From positions 10,856,342 through 10,920,341 of the forward strand of contig JAAALK010000289.1 of NCBI GenBank assembly GCA_019279435.1: a stretch of 64,000 nt of DNA, in the 5' to 3' direction. The notes beneath the pieces are model-generated. The model was given only the letters and a program-made list of their open reading frames with translations, was not told where the DNA came from and did not search any database. A program made the position numbers and the translations under genes. Positions 22,281 to 33,125 of this stretch are shown one piece after another. Source of the stretch: Zizania palustris (Eukaryota > Streptophyta > Magnoliopsida > Poales > Poaceae). How positions within the stretch are numbered: the stretch's first letter is position 1; each line of letters begins with the position of its first letter.

Positions 22281-22479
22281 CTATTGTGATGGACTATCTC
22301 GTGGCAACAAACATATAATGCAACGGTACTATAAAATAGTTGTGATTACTTTAGATCACACCAATACTTGCCACACCAGCCAACGAATGCAATTTGGTTG
22401 AAAACGACACATATTGCAACCGTTCAACCCTTATTGCAACGTTTTGGTGCTGGTGTACCAGGGTGAAAATCCAGTAGTG
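22281..22479. repeat. Right end and TIR of CACTA A
   Basis: The last subterminal unit is followed by a unique stretch (GGTACTATAAAATAGTTGTG, GCAACGTTTTGGTGCTGG) and the terminal repeat GGTGAAAATCCAGTAGTG ending at 22479. The counterpart in A' begins CACTATTGGATTTTCACC at 36062. Confidence 0.9.
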
Positions 22480-23065
22480 ATCGGTTGTCTTCTGTACCTG
22501 ATGGTGATGTGACTGGACATCCAATTTGTCATGGGGTTGTGCACCCGATTCCAGTCTTCACTGTGTGTGTCTCATCATCAGGCTATGAAGCGCATTTTCA
22601 GGTATCTTACATATGCCCCTAATCTCGATCTTTACTATTCAGCATCATCATGTCTTGATTTGTGTTGTTTTCGGACACCAACTTTGGTGGGTGCCGGTTG
22701 GATCGCAAGTCGACTTTTGGTACTTGCCAGTTCCTTGGTTTTCGCTTATTTCTTAGTCTTCGCGTAAGCGATCTGGAGTTGCGCTTTCCACTACTGAGGC
22801 AGAGTATGTAGCTGCTACACACAGTTGGTTTGGATGATTAGTGTAGGGACAAACCCATGTATTCATTTGAAAATCAAACATATTGATGTGCGCTTTCACT
22901 TTTTGAGGGATCAATATGAGAAAGGTGTCATTGGCCTTTTTCATGTTAATACTCATCATCAGTTGGCTGACATTGTTACCAAACCCATAGATCAGTCTGC
23001 GTTTTAGCATTTGCGAGGGGACTTGGGAGTTGTGTATCCTTTTTAGGATATTTTGGTGTATTTTC
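22480..23065 (+). pseudogene. Ty1/copia pol remnant (RT C-terminus and RNase H)
   Basis: Fragments in order: QAMKRIFRYLTYAPNLDLYYS (end of the reverse transcriptase region), DFGG..-like and STFGTCQFLG-like residues, STTEAEYVAAT (RNase H), KIKHIDVRFHFLRDQ and HHQLADIVTKPIDQSAF, the usual last residues of copia pol, then LRGDLG. Frames change and stops occur, so it is dead. CACTA A interrupts it on the left at 22479/22480. It should be the 3' end of the element whose LTR ends at 25200. Confidence 0.85.
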
Positions 23066-23089
23066 TTTCTTCTTTACTCTTTTATTTGA

Positions 23090-25200
23090 GTATTTTCATG
23101 TGAGTACATATCATGCATACGAAGGAATAGTACCCAAGAAAATTCCAGTTGGATCGGAAGTTCCAATTTGGAATCGGAAGTTCCGATTATTTTCTGAATT
23201 CAAAACAAAGAGCTCAAATCAGAAGTTCCGATATGGTATCATAAATTTTGATAATTTATTATTTGTGAATCAGAGAGCTCAAATTGGAAGTTCCAATATG
23301 GTATCAGAAGTTCTGATAATTTCTTATTTAGAGACAGAGAGTTGAAACCGGAAGTTCCGATTCATACAAGGTAAAATTGCACTGATTGGAAGTTTCAATA
23401 TGAGGTATCGAATGTTCCGATGATACTTGGAATTGGACTCCGAGAGCCCTGATAGAAAGTTCTGATAATTGATCGGAAGTTCTGATGTCGACGTAACATA
23501 TTGGATCTATTAGGTCATGAATTGTTTGAGGCCAATTTGGTGGGTCTCAAATTGTTGAAGACCAGGGCTCTCACCTCTATATAAAGAGAGGAGGAGGAGG
23601 TCTTGGAAATCAAGTGATTGATAGTTTTAGACCTAGCCACAAAGAACTCCTCTCCTCCCTTTCTTGATCTCAAAAGTTGACATTGAGAAATTTTCCATTT
23701 CTCACGTTCGGTGATAGCACGCTGGTGTGGGAAGGATCTCATCCCTGTACTTGTCGACACCATGGAGGCGTTGCTACAATAGCGGCGCTCGTTGGATTCT
23801 TCACATGAACACCTACATCGTCATCGTCGACTGGATTGCGAGGTAATGGTCAAAGCGAGGCAAGGACAAGCGAGGACGTGTTTCCCTGACATCTTCTTCC
23901 GCTGCACCTAGCATGTCTTGTGATAGAATGTACCGATCTATTATCCCTAACGCGCATGGTTCTTGGGCTTGGGGTGAAAATTTTGAAATTCACGGCTAGC
24001 GTATCTTCCCCATTCCCCAACAACATATTCCTATATCCACACTTTGAGCTTTCTTCTTTTATATGATTAAACTACTTTTACTCATTCCTACTTGTATATG
24101 ATTTTGAATACCTGTCGATGATCATGCTTTGTTTCAGTTCACATGATATATCTGATATCTATCATATGCATGGCTTTTATGCTTTAAAATTGAAAAATCG
24201 TCACCACTGATTCTGGTAACTAGCATGTGTAGGCTAAATGCGTTTGTTATATTTTACATGCTTGGTAGCTAAATCCTTTACTTTGATGAAAATATGTAAC
24301 TTGGACATCTATATGCTTTACAAGGAAAGCATGCTATAAAATGATAAAAATCATGAAAATGAAAAATATATGCCTTTTATGCTTAAGTGAAAAGATCCAG
24401 GCGCGTTTGTTGTGTCGCATTACATTGTTCTGGACTACTTACCATAGCTCTTTTCTATGAACTAGGACATTGTAATGTATGCCAAGACCAGTGTCTTAAG
24501 CTTTTGATGTTCCTGTTCTAGTCTAGGCTTGACTTGGTCGGTTAGCATAAGGTTGACATGCAAATAACCCCTGGAAAAAATGAAAAAGGAAAAGAAAAAG
24601 CTTGAAAATTAAAAAGATAACCTAGGGTTAGGGAAACTCGCTTTATTGAAAAATCATAGTTCATCCATTTTAGAAATCCTTTCTTCCTCTGCCTGTTCAT
24701 ACCTAGGGTAAATTCAGGTTTGCACATCTTACTTCCACCATTTAATTTGTTTGATTAAATGTTTACGTGGAACCTATAGTTACCATGATGTTTAATGGAA
24801 TGCCTATGAACTTTGCATATCTGTGAGATCTTTATGTTTTTACATGTGGATGTGAAAATATTAAAGTAATGTGTTCCAATATGCTTGATGTTCTGTTGAA
24901 TTGATCTATGACTAATTTTAATCTACCTGTGAGCATTGTTGTGGTGTTTTATTAATTAGGACACTGGTTGTTTTTAGGCTAGATTATTTTTAGTGCTTGT
25001 GATTTTTTAGTATACCGCATCACTTCATATATGACAGGAGAGTGATACACTAGGTTTATGTGGGATTTCATTGTGAAAATCTGTTTGCGTTTGATAATTA
25101 TTTTTGGAGGAGCATTGGGTAATAAGGGAAGGCCATCTATTCGAAAGAATTTGTTGAGGTGCATATTTACCCCCCTCTGGTCGCTACCCTCGGTCCTACA
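23090..25200 (+). mobile_element. 3' LTR of the left copia element (start uncertain)
   Basis: It ends at 25200 in CCCCCCTCTGGTCGC...CGGTCCTACA, the same terminal block as LTRs L1, L2 and L3, so it belongs to the same large-LTR copia group but has diverged. TATA-like CTATATAAAGAG is at about 23577. The start is not fixed; I see no convincing TG with a polypurine tract and place it near 23090 only because pol ends just before. The long AT-rich interior shows no coding. Confidence 0.5.
23150..23490. repeat. Array of GGAAGTTCC palindromic motifs
   Basis: About ten copies of TCGGAAGTTCCGA or one- to two-base variants, the first two about 20 bp apart (23156, 23176) and later ones in pairs about every 60 bp (for example 23286, 23349). 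The core is a near-perfect palindrome. It lies just upstream of the LTR TATA-like box, so an enhancer-like role for a dimeric protein is possible; this is inference. Confidence 0.75.
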
Positions 25201-25429
25201 GCACCCACCATCTGCATCCTACTCATCGTGGTTCCCTGTTGGTCGGCTACCACGACGAACACCACCATGTCAGTGGTGGGGGCACCAGTGGCATCACGGT
25301 TTGCCACGGTCTGGTCGATTGATGGTAACGAATTCTTGCCAAAAACAACACAAGAATCAAGTTTGGATTAAGTTCAACTACTTGATTCAAATTAATAGCA
25401 AAAGAGCATACCACACAGACTTTCGGAAT

Positions 25430-26760
25430 GCCATCTTCTTCACTCACTGACTAAAGCATGAAGTTTCTTTGATCGGCGGTGGTGGTTGTGGAGGAGGTGG
25501 TGGTGATTGTATCGACTTAGAAGATGACAACACCATGATGTCACTAGTCGTTGTGCTGCCTTGGATGTCTCTGAGTTGGCACCCGCCTCACCAAAGAAAG
25601 ACGACAACACCATAGGCGTTGTTTGAGATTTCATCCTCTTCATCATCATTGTCATCATCATCTTCACCATCTTCACTGAAGGAGGGAAAGTGCCCTAGTG
25701 TGTGGGTCGATATCTTTTTGCCTGAATGCTTAGGGATACTTTGCCAGTGGTAGTTGATACCAAAATGCTTAACACTCAGCACCCGGTAGTTTGTATTATT
25801 AAACAACAAAAATCTTAAGATAATTCTTACTGATGGTTGGGGAGGCTGATTTTAAAAGCCTTAGGGTCGACATTTGGGTTGAGTCATAGTCGACGATCGA
25901 AGATCAACATCACCCTCTGCTTCACCTCCTCAAATGGCAAGTGCTCGGCTATCTCCTAGGTCGGGTCCTCACTACCCGAGTACTCAAAGGATGGGTGGGC
26001 CCTCAACTTCAGCCACATGTATATGAAGTTGAGCGCCACATGGATGCCTAACAAGTTCGCTGCCCGAAGCTCCTGTATCATCGCCACGAGCTCATCTACT
26101 TGGCCTTGCTCCTCCTGTTTGTAGTGGTCAGGACTAAGTAAGTGCCAGCAATGGTATTCAGTCGATCTTCAGTGAAAGGGTCGGTTTGTGGTTGGCAACA
26201 TAAAATCACCCTGAGTGCCAGCCCTTGTTGGAAGATGGGAGCGGCACCATGATGTACTACGCTGCCTTCCCATCCCTCAACTATAAACCACAACCACTGA
26301 CCATCATCTTTTTGTTGTTCGGCCTCAAACAAAAATAATGACGGAAAGGATTGAAATGAGGCTCGATGCCAAGATAGGCTTCACAAATATGGACAAAGAT
26401 AGCAATGTGCAAAATGGAGTTTTGGTTGAGATCACAGAGGGAAATGGTGTAATGGTGGATGATGTTGTGGAAAAAGGGATGAGCTAGCAAGCCAAACCCA
26501 CGAGAAAAAGGACTCAAACACCACAATTTCATGGGTGTTCGGAGTCAAAAAAGCCTTGCCGCCAACAACACACTCGGCTAGAGCTCACCTCGCTCCTCCA
26601 ATAGTGACATCACTCACTTGTGTGCCTTCGACTGCTAAAACTCCACTAACCAGTTGATTTCAGCATTTATATCAATAGCTGCCATCGAAATATCAAGAGG
26701 AGGTGCTACAGGCTTAAGGTTGAAGAGATGCCTTGCTTTATGATAACACACAATGCAGAC
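25430..26760 (-). pseudogene. Retrotransposon antisense-type / gag-like protein remnant
   Basis: Read leftward: SRGFGLLAHPFFHNIIHHY, LNQNSILHIAIFVHICEAYLGIEPHFN (26532-26281), then FIVEGWEGSVVHH (26330-26100), LRAANLLGIHVALNFIYMWL (about 26070-25980), then an acidic DDDDNDDEED run (about 25660). This order resembles the large grass family of 'putative gypsy-type transposon' proteins found in Tat-group elements and is distantly like the antisense genes in C and D. Stops and frame changes make it non-functional. Assignment is from memory of the motif order. Confidence 0.5.
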
Positions 26761-28075
26761 AGAGTGATAGCTAGGGTTGTGAGGCACCAGTGAATTTGGG
26801 CTCAAGGAATGGGCTCAGGGAAGAAGATGAAGGCTAGAGGCTTGAAGCATGTGGCAGTTTGGCTTCCCGACACGCCACGATTTCCTTAGGATGTGTCTCA
26901 TAGCAATCTTTGGCATTACCTGCACCGGTCAACATATTTTTCAACCTTACCATCTAGCAAATGACTACAGATCCAACGACTGATATCAGGAAGCAAATCG
27001 ATGCTTGCATCTTATTAAATCGAACTCGTGTCCGAAAAGTAGCCTTGAAAACCACACAGGTCTCGTTGAAACTATCGACCTTGACAGGCACTGGTCCGCA
27101 CCAGCAGGCGTATTCTCGCTATAAGGGGTCCATAAGCACTCCACAATGTTGAATCGCTCTAACTGACGTTTCTTCACCAAAAAACCATTCGATTGGCTTA
27201 CTAGTCCCCATACTCAAGTCAGTTTTATCGGATGCCAATATACTAAAGGTGTGGATTCGAAATATTTTTGTACTAGAGCTTATTTTATTCGAAGAAACTC
27301 TAGTCTAGGGTTGTACCTAGCAAGTACACCTGAGTGGGTGCACTGGCCGAGAAAAATTCATCAAGACTAAAGCCATGGAGAACTTTTTGACTACTCAACT
27401 TCATTTGTGTGCCGCAAAAAGCTCGGTGGCTGCTATCGGGAATATAATCCTAGGCTACCTCCTGAGTGGTTTTAAGCTGACTGGTCAATGGTCAACATAT
27501 TTCATACGATCACTGGTCAAGGGTCTGAAGGTTTCTAAGTCCAGCACTCGAGAGGGGACCCTACAAACCACCCATATTCAGATGATCACCATTAAGAGTT
27601 AGACCACCATTAATATCCATATTCCTGAGTTATTAGTACTATTATCTTTGGAATTATAATCCACAAACTGACCGTTTATCCTCATAATTGGTCATTAATG
27701 GGGCACTTTAATTATCATTTGTAACCACCGATTCTTCTCATAAAAAAGGATTAGAGGAAGCGTGAAAAGGCACGTTCTTTGACATTATTGGATACACTTA
27801 AGGCAAATCATGCCCTAAAGCTCATAATACACACATGAGTAGGGTTATTATCCTCTAGGAGCCCAAACCTATCTAAAAACTCTTTCATTGTCTCCTAGAT
27901 AGAGATAACCATCAGACTCGTCCATAGTACTCCCCAACGCCTAACCTAAATCCTCTCTACAGGAACCACCGTAGAGTACTGTCATTTCTCATGCAACGAC
28001 ACTATGTATCTCATTTTAGTGGTTCTTATAAAAAGGAGAAAGGTGTCTTACAAACCACTATTGATGATTTAGACA
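26761..28075. other. No recognised feature
   Basis: I see no gene, terminal repeat or clear repeat array here. Several short open frames have no recognisable motif. It may be older transposon debris, or the upstream part of the LINE remnant that follows. Confidence 0.4.
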
Positions 28076-28521
28076 CTACAACTGAATCTTGAGTTCTAAC
28101 GGGTGTTGAGAGAGAGCAACTTGCTCAATCTAGAGATCAACTATCAAGACCCCTTCATGAAGTGGAAATCAAATGGTATCAAAGAGCATAGGTAATTGAT
28201 GTCCTGCTAGGTGATAACAATACTAAATACTACCATATAGTTGCCAATGGTAAACATAGGAAAAACACATATTCTCCCTTGATTAAGATGAAGGAAAATA
28301 TGTGGTAATGTATCTTTGAAATCATACATTACTAATTTCTATAAGAAGCTCTTTGGCTCACCTGAAGAAACCTTTTTTACACTAGAGTAATCTAGACTTG
28401 ATAGTATATCTCAAGTTAAGGAGAAAGAAAATGAAGATTTATGAAACCTTTTCCTGAGAAACAGGTCTATGCTGTTGTGTTTGGGATGACACATAATAAG
28501 GCACCTAGACCTGATGGTTTC
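28076..28521 (+). pseudogene. LINE (L1-type) ORF2 remnant
   Basis: Fragments of the segment joining endonuclease and reverse transcriptase of plant L1 ORF2: EVEIKWYQRA, LLGDNNTKYYHIVANGKHRKN, YYK-KLFGSPEE-like residues and, at the end, HNKAPRPDGF-like residues, the start of the RT fingers. Stops interrupt it. It ends exactly where G1's LTR begins (28522), so G1 inserted into it. The continuation is not visible in this window. Confidence 0.65.
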
Positions 28522-28757
28522 TGTTGATGGAAAAAATGGCATTAATGACTGAAATTGTCAAAATAACAATTTTGGTAATTTTGGGCCAAAAACATACAAC
28601 TCCTGGTACAGGCCAAAGCCTTGAAAGTGTCGGAGGCCCACCTGCATGGGTCCTCGGGGGCATTTTAGCGGCCTTCTTTGCAGGCTAGCTTTGGCCCGAA
28701 GGCCCTTCAACGACCTGCTTCATTGAAGCTTCGACTTGAGGAGCATGCTTTGGTGGG

Positions 28758-30462
28758 TGAGGAACCATGTTGAAGAGCATGGGTCTTATGGCTCTAGATG
28801 TGATGAGTGATTGTCAACGGAAGTCAAAGAGGAGACGTGAAGAACTGCCCTGTCTGGGCCGCGTGTAACTCAGGTACACGGGCAGTGAGCGACAGCCGGG
28901 CAGATGAGCCGTGGAGTCGGGCTGGCCCAATCCGAGTACATGGGCTAGGAGCGGCAGAGGATCCACTGGTCTGTTAACCGGGTTTGACTCAGGTACACGG
29001 GCGGCGAGCGATTGCTAGGCTGAGGAAGCTCTGGAATCGGGTCGGCCCAATCCGGGTACCCGGTGCGAAGACGGTGGACGCTTTGTCAATTTCGGCGCAA
29101 AACTGACAACCGATGATTACCTTTATTTAGGATTTTAATATTCAGTATTTAAGTCCACAGTATTAGTTATTCGAGTCAGTTTAATATTCTAAGGGTATTT
29201 TAGTAATTTCCAATTTTATTTTTAGAGTCAATGTAATTTACCCTAAGGGTAAAATTAGTCTTTTCCCTTTAGTAGTGGGATGCCTATAAATAGGCCCCAA
29301 CCCCCTAGGGTTAGGGTGGACTATTTTTGAGAGATTAATCTACAGTCCAGACTTTTTGTTCCGCCCCGCTGTGGTCTTCTTTCTCCAACGTTTTTCTCCG
29401 CAACAGTTTTTGCCCCCGCCACAAATTGCCTTCCTTTCATTTCAGGCGAATTTTTTCTTTCTCCAGCCGATCGCGGAACCTAGGCGTGAGGCCTACCCTG
29501 CATATCCTTGCAATCCCAACATAACTAGCCTGGCACCTAGCTCTGCAAGCAGCATAGTGCATTAGCTGAAAGCTTCTAGCATGCGGCGGCCAAGGCTGGC
29601 TATGCCCTGGCAGAGAAGCAACAGCGCCAGGCATTTTCGCTGACGAATTTTGGGGCGCACGACAAGCTGCACGGCGCGTGGGACCCACGCACGTTCTTTG
29701 GTGCAAGGAAGCAACATAGCCGGCGACTTTTCTTTTCCTCAAGGAACTGTGTTCCTCGGTGTGCCCTTCGAAGACAGGCGGTGGAGATTTTTTCTCGAAG
29801 GGACGAGGCGCGCGACGTGCGGCACTGGCGGAAGTGCTTGCGGCTGAAGTTGGACGAAGCGGCGGACGCAGGTAAGCTTGATATAATCTCCTATTTTCAG
29901 CAAAGATTAATTAATTAACCTGAGAACCTGTTTAGCGATTTCATGGTAAATGTTCTGGCTGCTAAACCTGGTTAGTGCTCGGGTAATATTTTAATTAGGT
30001 AATTTTTAGTCTGCTCGTATAAAAAGAAAAAAATTAGTCGTAGTAATATTTTTTATTCTAGATTTACATGCAATATATTAGTTTTATTTATGAATTAATT
30101 TCTGGATGATTCATGTTTTATTCACTTAATTAGTACTTTGGTCTCAGATTGCAATATAAATATTTATTGATATATCTAGGTGTTTTCCTGTGCACATCAA
30201 GGATTTATTAAATCATTTGTGAACACTGTTTATTTAGTGCAGTTATTTTTGTCTAGTTTAATTCATTTTTTAATATTGTAGTTAATATCATTTTAATTAG
30301 GACATCAGTCATTTTTAGGCTAGACAACTTTAGTCCTTGTGATCTGCTTTGCTACTGTTATTTGTCTGTCGAGGTGCGTTGGGTGTTGGGATTAGGTCAT
30401 TGATTTGGAAGAATTTTTAGGCGCCCATTCACACCCCTCTGGTCACTACTTTCGGTCCTACA
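28758..30462 (+). mobile_element. Solo LTR L1 (copia family), TSD GTGGG
   Basis: TGAGGAACCATG...TTCGGTCCTACA, 1705 bp, flanked on both sides by GTGGG (28753-28757 and 30463-30467), a perfect 5-bp target duplication. No internal region is present, so it is a solo LTR left by recombination between two LTRs. It is the same family as L2 and L3: they share TTGTCAACGGAAGTCAAAG, the run TACACGGGC..GCGAGCGA and the CACCCCTCTGGTC block. Plant-like TATA CCTATAAATAGGCCCC lies at about 29282. Confidence 0.9.
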
Positions 30463-31155
30463 GTGGGTCTGTCGAAGGCCCACTTCGGGTAGGCTTCGGA
30501 TAGGAGTCTGATACAAATTTAGGTTTGTTTTTATTTGTAATCTTGATTAGGACGAATCTTATCAGACTAGAGTTAAAGATAAGAAGACTAGACCCTATAA
30601 ATACAGGGGTGAGGCCAGTTCATAGAGCCCCCAACACAGATCAACTCAACAAACCCTAGTTTGAATCGTACCTTTATTTTCTTTACTTTTTGCATTAGAT
30701 CAGTACACCTTCGTGGGTTTGCGTTGGAAGCCCTCCGTCGGCCACGCCGTAATTGTGGTACGCCTTGTTGGTTCGCATTTGAATCATCTGTTAATCTACA
30801 TAAAAGATTCCTATCACCTTGTTGGCTCGCTTGTGAACCATCCCTAAATCTACGTAACAGATTATTACCCTTTGTTTTGTATACTGATACATTTAGTAAT
30901 TAGGTCTCTAGGCCGAATTGGCACTTGATCTTCGTTTGCTGCATGTTTCACATTTGGAGCCCCCTTCAACGAAGGTTTCTGGAGCTAGAAAGTTGGTTTC
31001 AGAGGCTGCTAGAGAACCCTTCGGCGAGTCCTTGCCTTGTCCGTCCGTGCCGGATCTGTTCTGCTGTCGTCAGTCTGGTCAAGTCCCACGCACCGGAGTT
31101 ACTTCGCATCAGAGTTGCTTCACGCTGGAGTTATGCCAGAACGCGCTGCATTATA

Positions 31156-31310
31156 CTTCGTCGCATCAGAATGATCCACACTGAGCTTCGTCACGCCAGC
31201 GCTCTGCACCGGACTTCGTCGCGCCAGAGCTCTGTGTCGGGCTTCATCACGCCAGTGCTCCGCAATGGATTTCATCGATCCAGCACTCCGTGTCGGATTT
31301 TTTCATGTCA
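31156..31310. repeat. ~30-bp tandem repeat in G1 LTR
   Basis: Five or six imperfect units of about 30 bp built on CTTCGTCRCGCCAGNGCTCYG, each carrying a CTTCG or TTTCAT start. They lie downstream of the LTR TATA box and thus probably in the transcribed R/U5 part. Confidence 0.75.
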
Positions 31311-31861
31311 GAGGCTTCGCACTAAACCCTGTCGTTTGGAGGCATGTTAGCATAGAGATCTGTTCAGAGCCTGTCTTCAGCCGGATCAATCCGAACACCG
31401 AAGGATACCTTCAGTGCACCCATCGCATCAGACACCGAAGGACCGATCCTTCGGTGAACCTTCGCATGGTACACTCCAAATAAATCAAGCTCCGTTCGAC
31501 CGATTGGTTTTTTATCTATATATTTCGGCTAATTGGATTATTTCTTGGGTTAATTTTTTCCGTGCCATTACAATTTTCATGGTTTGCCAATATGCCATCG
31601 GTGTGTCACTGATAGATGGGGGCCGCCACAGTCACTGACAGTGGCATATAGGCAATTTCTGAAAATTATAATGGCATGTGAGTAATTTTCCCTTATTTCT
31701 TTGTGATCTGATTACCTAGTGACGCCACCCCCCTTGCTACTATTAAGGGTTGTCGGAACACGACATCAGTGTTGTGTTACGCTTAGGCTCATCCCTAAGT
31801 ATCCACACAATTTTGGATCGTCAAACCGGCCCAAGTGCGGGGGCACGTTTCCGTGTCAACA

Positions 31862-31888
31862 CACTTTTTGGCGACTCCACTAGGGACG
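31862..31888 (+). promoter_or_regulatory. Primer-binding-like site of G1
   Basis: Immediately after the LTR end, CACTTTTTGGCGACTCCACT. TGGCGACTCC-type sites follow 5' LTRs of many grass gypsy elements. I do not assign the tRNA. Confidence 0.6.
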
Positions 31889-32678
31889 ACTACGCCAACA
31901 TGACAAGTACATCTACATTGGATGCAAGTACCTCTACAATGACTACTACATCTACAACGCCGATGGATCCCATGGGGGGCACAGAGATCGACAACCGCAA
32001 CATCATGATGCCCACCCTTGCAGATATCCCTAAGGAAGGTCAAGCAGAGATCGAGGCAAAGACAAAAGAGATCCAAGATCTCATGCTCGGGAGTTACGTC
32101 AAGACACGCGCGGGCTTCATCAAGCACAACGTCAACATCCCCGACCTCGCCTGGACTCAGGTAACACTAGTACTGCATCCTTTATCTTCCTTAGGGATTG
32201 AGCAAAAGATATCTGCATCGGTAGATCAAGCCGTTAGCGCTTCGCTAGCCAACCGTCTAGATTCGGCTACAATATTTTCCGGCTACAGGTTCAACCGGCC
32301 ATAGAAGAAGGACGATTGAAAATAGATTCTAGTCCAAAGATGAAGCTCGACAAAGACCCCTTTCCTGTGAACACCGTCGACCTCGATGAGAAAAAGGTGC
32401 TGATTCGGCCAGAATAGGTCGAGTCATCTAAGGGGAAAATGGTCGTTATTGGAGAATCACGCACACGCACACTCGTACCACAGAACCCTGAAGTGGGAGT
32501 GTGGAAAAAGAATATCAATGTGTCTTCTTTGGCTAGGGCTCGCAAGAAGCCAAAGGTAACATGCCAAATGTTGTTGGATAAACACCAGAAGAAAGCCGAG
32601 AAAATAGGCCCCCGACCAAAAATGCCAAGACAGCCGAAGGGGCCAAGACAGCCAAACCCTTCGGAGAAGGAGTTCTGA

Positions 32679-32830
32679 CCCCAATAGTCGAACCCCCCGA
32701 AGGGTGAGTTCGGACCCCAATAGCCAAACCCTCCGCGTAGTGAGTTCGGGCCCCAATGGTTAAACCCTCCACATAGTGAGTTCGGGCCCCAATGGCGAAA
32801 CCCTCCGCTGGGCAAGTTCAGACCCTAGTG
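32679..32830. repeat. 36-bp tandem repeat in G1 gag
   Basis: Four to five units built on GACCCCAATAGYCGAACCC and GTGAGTTCGG. Reading the minus strand gives an apparent 12-residue GGFxxWGPNSxx repeat. Since gag is on the plus strand I take the minus-strand frame as incidental. Confidence 0.8.
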
Positions 32831-33125
32831 GCCGAACCCACCTCCACTCTTGACGAACCCCCTGGTGGGAGTGCTCGGCCCACAATGGCCGAACATCCCT
32901 CCAGCCTTGTGAGACCCTTTGCTGATATGGCCTGAAGTACCTTCGATGTGGCCGAACCCTCCTCTGGGCAATGGGTTCGGCTAGTAGTGGACAAAGCCGC
33001 TAGAACCGCCGATGCCTCCGCCATAGTACTGGGCAGGATCCCCATGGGCTCCGAACTACACCTCGCCGTTAGAGTACCCTTTGTAGTATAATGTTGCCCC
33101 CTATTTTCGTCCGGGGAGTTATGAT

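Larger units (their letters stand above)
1..22479 (+). mobile_element. CACTA (En/Spm) element A, left end outside window
   Basis: The right terminus is seen directly. The sequence ending at 22479 reads, on the minus strand, CACTACTGGATTTTCACC, a CACTA-type end, preceded by dense subterminal repeats. Reading rightward the element contains a 37-38-bp tandem array (1-395), a PTTA-type transposase gene (489-4004), about 60-bp subterminal repeats (from 4430) and the terminus. Another CACTA element (B) and a 2.45-kb duplication interrupt the subterminal repeats. The inverted relative at 36062-54890 has a TNPD fragment just beyond its own 37-38-bp array, so a TNPD fragment should lie immediately left of base 1; this is inference. 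The element is inserted in a copia pol remnant that resumes at 22480. It looks non-autonomous today because its PTTA gene carries stops. Confidence 0.85.
28522..31861 (+). mobile_element. 5' LTR of G1, containing solo LTR L1
   Basis: Starts TGTTGATGG and ends GTGTCAACA (matching TGTTGA/TCAACA ends). Without L1 and its extra GTGGG it is about 1.63 kb. TATA-like CTATAAATACAGGGG lies at about 30596. The start abuts the LINE remnant and the end abuts a primer-binding-like site. Confidence 0.75.

Noticed and set aside
23150..23490. GGAAGTTCC array as heat-shock elements (as in ONSEN copia)
   Set aside because: Heat-shock elements need GAAnnTTC; here only one base separates GAA and TTC, so the spacing is wrong.
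32291..32815. Minus-strand frame with GGFxxWGPNS 12-residue repeats, resembling a structural protein
   Set aside because: It is the reverse reading of a 36-bp repeat within G1 gag, which is coded on the plus strand.
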